A DNA stretch of 64,000 nt from UBA9655 sp964474215 (GTDB taxonomy: Bacteria > Pseudomonadota > Alphaproteobacteria > UBA9655). Position 1 is the stretch's first letter; each line of letters opens with the position of its first letter. This document shows positions 62,045 to 64,000 of this stretch, piece after piece. The stretch covers positions 57,772 to 121,771 of the forward strand of contig CAYYRQ010000003.1 of assembly GCA_964474215.1 (NCBI GenBank). The letters are read 5' to 3'. Under the pieces are notes generated by a model, which was not told where the DNA came from, ran no database searches, and saw only the letters and a program-made list of their open reading frames with translations. The position numbers were made by a program, and so were the translations under genes.

Positions 62045-63376
62045 ATGGAAAAATCATCTGACTTAAACAAGCATATTCTCTACTCACGCGTCCTCCCCGC
62101 CACAGTTATGGGGAATGCTCTAGAGTTCTTTGACTTCACCATTTACGCCATCTTTGCTGCAACGATCGGAAAAGTGTTTTTCCCTCTTGGAAACACAACT
62201 GCCTCTCTAATTGCAAGCTGGGCAACATTTGCGGTTGGTTTTCTCATGAGACCACTTGGAGCCCTTGTTTTTGGTTATCTCGGTGACAAATTTGGGCGTA
62301 AATTCTCTCTTAGCGGTACGATTCTTCTAACGGGAATTCCTACTCTCGTCATTGGTCTCCTCCCAGGATACGAAGAAATTGGTATCCTTGCTCCCATGAT
62401 TCTTATTGCATGTCGCTTGCTTCAAGGCTTCTGTACGGGAGGAGAGTACAATGGTGCGGCGATTTTTGCTTTAGAGCACTTCGGGAATCTTAAGCCCGGA
62501 ACCGTAGGTGGAACAATAACGGGATCATGCGTTATTGGTGCGCTTCTTGCCACCTTTTCTGGGTACTTAATTTCAAACTACGGCCACGAAAGCATGTGGC
62601 GTCTTCCTTTTATCTTCGGCGCTTTGATAAGCCTAATTGGCTTTATTATTCGATTTTACATCAACGAAACCCCCGAATTTACTAAACTCGCCAAGAACCC
62701 CCAACGAAAGAAAAAAGCCTCACTTGCCCAAATCTACACATCGTGCAAATCAAGTTCTCTCCTCGCCTTTATGGTCGGTTCTCTCAATGGGGCCTTATCC
62801 TATACACTCTTTGGTTTCCTTAACTTATATATGTCCAAGTACTTAGGTGTCGAACCAGGACTTGCCATGAAATATAATCTTCTCGGACTTGCTTTCTTTA
62901 TGGTTTTCTCCCCGCTTGCAGGCTATTTTCTGGATACGGTCGGCTTTGAAAAAGCTATGCAAATTGCAATTTTTGCCGTTTTTGCTGGCGTGCTTCCGGT
63001 GTTCTACCTTCTTCAAACCCTTCACCCACCTTATGTTCTCTTAGGACAAGCCCTACTCGGTATCTTAACGGCGGGTATTGCTGGCTCTGGCCACGGATAT
63101 ATGCAAAAGCTATTTCCTACAGAAATGCGGTACCGGGGTGTTTCTCTGAATTTCTGTTTGGGTATGGCCCTTTGTGGAGGGTCGGCTCCTATGATTCTTA
63201 CCTACTTTATCGAATCACAGCATGCATCCCTCTACACACCGGCTTTATACCTCATGTCCATAGCTTTCATTTTCCTCTTGACGATTCTTACAATAACTAA
63301 AAAAATAGCTAAGTCTTATTTAATTGGAGAAGGGTATTTATTGAAACAATGCAATCTGACCAACAAACAAGGATAA
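62045..63376 (+). CDS. MFS transporter, metabolite:proton symporter type (ProP-like)
   Basis: A 443-residue protein with twelve membrane segments. The block LGYLxxGDKFGRK is present as FGYLGDKFGRKFSLSGTI and the RxxQGFxxGGEY block as CRLLQGFCTGGEYNGAAIF, both typical of the metabolite:H+ symporter family that includes ProP, KgtP and ShiA. It should import an organic acid, betaine, proline or a host metabolite. It lies 7 bases upstream of the LuxR-type ligand-binding gene, so the two form one transcript. The 23-bp palindrome upstream may control it. Confidence 0.9.
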   Translation: MEKSSDLNKHILYSRVLPATVMGNALEFFDFTIYAIFAATIGKVFFPLGNTTASLIASWATFAVGFLMRPLGALVFGYLGDKFGRKFSLSGTILLTGIPTLVIGLLPGYEEIGILAPMILIACRLLQGFCTGGEYNGAAIFALEHFGNLKPGTVGGTITGSCVIGALLATFSGYLISNYGHESMWRLPFIFGALISLIGFIIRFYINETPEFTKLAKNPQRKKKASLAQIYTSCKSSSLLAFMVGSLNGALSYTLFGFLNLYMSKYLGVEPGLAMKYNLLGLAFFMVFSPLAGYFLDTVGFEKAMQIAIFAVFAGVLPVFYLLQTLHPPYVLLGQALLGILTAGIAGSGHGYMQKLFPTEMRYRGVSLNFCLGMALCGGSAPMILTYFIESQHASLYTPALYLMSIAFIFLLTILTITKKIAKSYLIGEGYLLKQCNLTNKQG

Positions 63377-63383
63377 AAAAAAC

Positions 63384-63863
63384 ATGAAATACTTGGGTAG
63401 ATTTGAGTCCGGCAGTCAACATTTTCACAAGGCATCAGAACAACTTAAAAAATTTGGCGTCACCTACTTTAGTTACGGCTTAATATCTAAAGATAGTATC
63501 GTTAACACGGTGTTTTCTAACCAAGAATGGGGGCTTCATTACAAAGCAAACCACTATGAAAATTCTGATCCTCTTTTCCAGGGTGTTATGAAATCCAATT
63601 TATCTTTGATTATGTGGGGCGCTTTACATCCGCATGGTGAAGAGCAAAAGGTTATGTCAGAAAGAAATGAATTCTGCGGCATCAAGTCTGGCCTTACAAT
63701 TGGTATTAAAACAAATAATGAATCAGAAATTATTGCTCTCGGGGCCGCCATATCAAATCATGAATTTTATTCCTTACTCAATGATGATCATCAGTTTGGT
63801 AAAATTCAAAATATCCTTAAAAATTTCTACGTCACACACAAAAAGCTTTTAAAAGCTTCATAA
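63384..63863 (+). CDS. LuxR-type autoinducer-binding domain without DNA-binding domain
   Basis: A 159-residue protein that fits the ligand-binding half of acyl-homoserine-lactone receptors. Using TraR as guide, Trp49 and Tyr53 (EWGLHYKANHY), Asp62-Pro63 (SDPLFQ), Trp78 (IMWGAL) and Gly103 (SGLTIGI) match five of the conserved ligand-pocket residues. The usual C-terminal helix-turn-helix is absent; the chain stops after KLLKAS and no remnant lies beyond. It may sequester a signal or pair with another regulator. It is co-transcribed with the MFS gene. Confidence 0.7.
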   Translation: MKYLGRFESGSQHFHKASEQLKKFGVTYFSYGLISKDSIVNTVFSNQEWGLHYKANHYENSDPLFQGVMKSNLSLIMWGALHPHGEEQKVMSERNEFCGIKSGLTIGIKTNNESEIIALGAAISNHEFYSLLNDDHQFGKIQNILKNFYVTHKKLLKAS

Positions 63864-64000
63864 TTCTACTCTTTAATAATAAAATAAATAAATAATTAAT
63901 TAAATAATTAATTTAATACAATATTGCTTTCAATATTTATTTATTTAAAAAGAAATATATTTATGATCTAATATAAAAAGAGTATTTTTCTATTTGTATT
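63864..64000. other. AT-rich window end
   Basis: Very AT-rich sequence with runs of taaataaat and aattaatt, no gene visible. A perfect palindrome AAGCTTTTAAAAGCTT (63843-63858) sits just before, inside the last codons of the LuxR-type gene. Confidence 0.5.

Noticed and set aside
63864..64000. AT-rich end as a replication origin
   Set aside because: No DnaA boxes or origin-linked genes were seen.

Overview
This 64 kb window looks like the chromosome of a low-GC Gram-negative alphaproteobacterium. Supporting genes are secB, tamA/tamB, an autotransporter, an MJ0042/DUF3426 protein, a DUF2125 protein and a complete LPS heptose set. Together with many small exported proteins of unknown family, PTP-like inositol phosphatases and an LRR protein, it suggests an intracellular or host-associated lineage, perhaps Holosporales-like. 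That placement is inference; no rRNA is present to fix it.

Layout. (1) 1-11.2 kb is an accessory region. It holds a degraded DUF4143 ATPase, a tandem pair of membrane-anchored PTP-like phosphatases, an exported GNAT protein, an LRR protein, an exported protein with a PD-(D/E)XK-like pattern and several small secreted proteins, nearly all on the minus strand. (2) 11.2-16.8 kb holds single metabolic or resistance genes: an APH(6)-like kinase, a gene broken by one stop codon, an XRE-cupin regulator opposite a flavodoxin-like protein, Nudix, AlaX, GNAT and azlCD. (3) 16.8-25.1 kb holds a large autotransporter, an S66 peptidase, VOC and CYTH proteins, and a YheO-like regulator coupled to an aminotransferase. 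(4) 25.5-32.8 kb holds tamA-tamB, a BrkB-family protein, gene debris and a MerR/TipAS regulator. (5) 32.8-43.1 kb is one co-directional surface-polysaccharide operon: DegT aminotransferase, toroid-like protein, deacetylase-like protein, amidotransferase, GT2, large membrane protein, formyltransferase and methyltransferase. A small DMT protein and tRNA-Lys(UUU) follow. (6) 43.8-61.8 kb is core: secB, glmU-glmS, ftsE-ftsX-gmhB-ydcF-plsC-DUF2125, gmhA-hldE, def-fmt-truA, yqgE, dsbD, rnhA and a CDGSH protein. (7) 61.8-64 kb has a 23-bp palindrome, an MFS transporter and a LuxR-type ligand-binding domain with no DNA-binding domain.

How the genes fit together. GlmU/GlmS supply UDP-GlcNAc. GmhA, HldE and GmhB supply ADP-heptose for LPS. 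The polysaccharide operon probably builds an amidated, N-formylated surface sugar polymer. SecB, TamAB and DsbD serve export, outer-membrane assembly and periplasmic disulfide chemistry, which the many exported proteins would use.

The most interesting observations are the paired PTP-like phosphatases that appear to lack the usual general acid, the exported nuclease-like protein whose gene tail is copied beside the neighbouring LRR gene, the start-region repeat shared by a GNAT gene and azlC, the single-nonsense pseudogene, the novel polysaccharide operon, and the palindrome-MFS-truncated-LuxR module.
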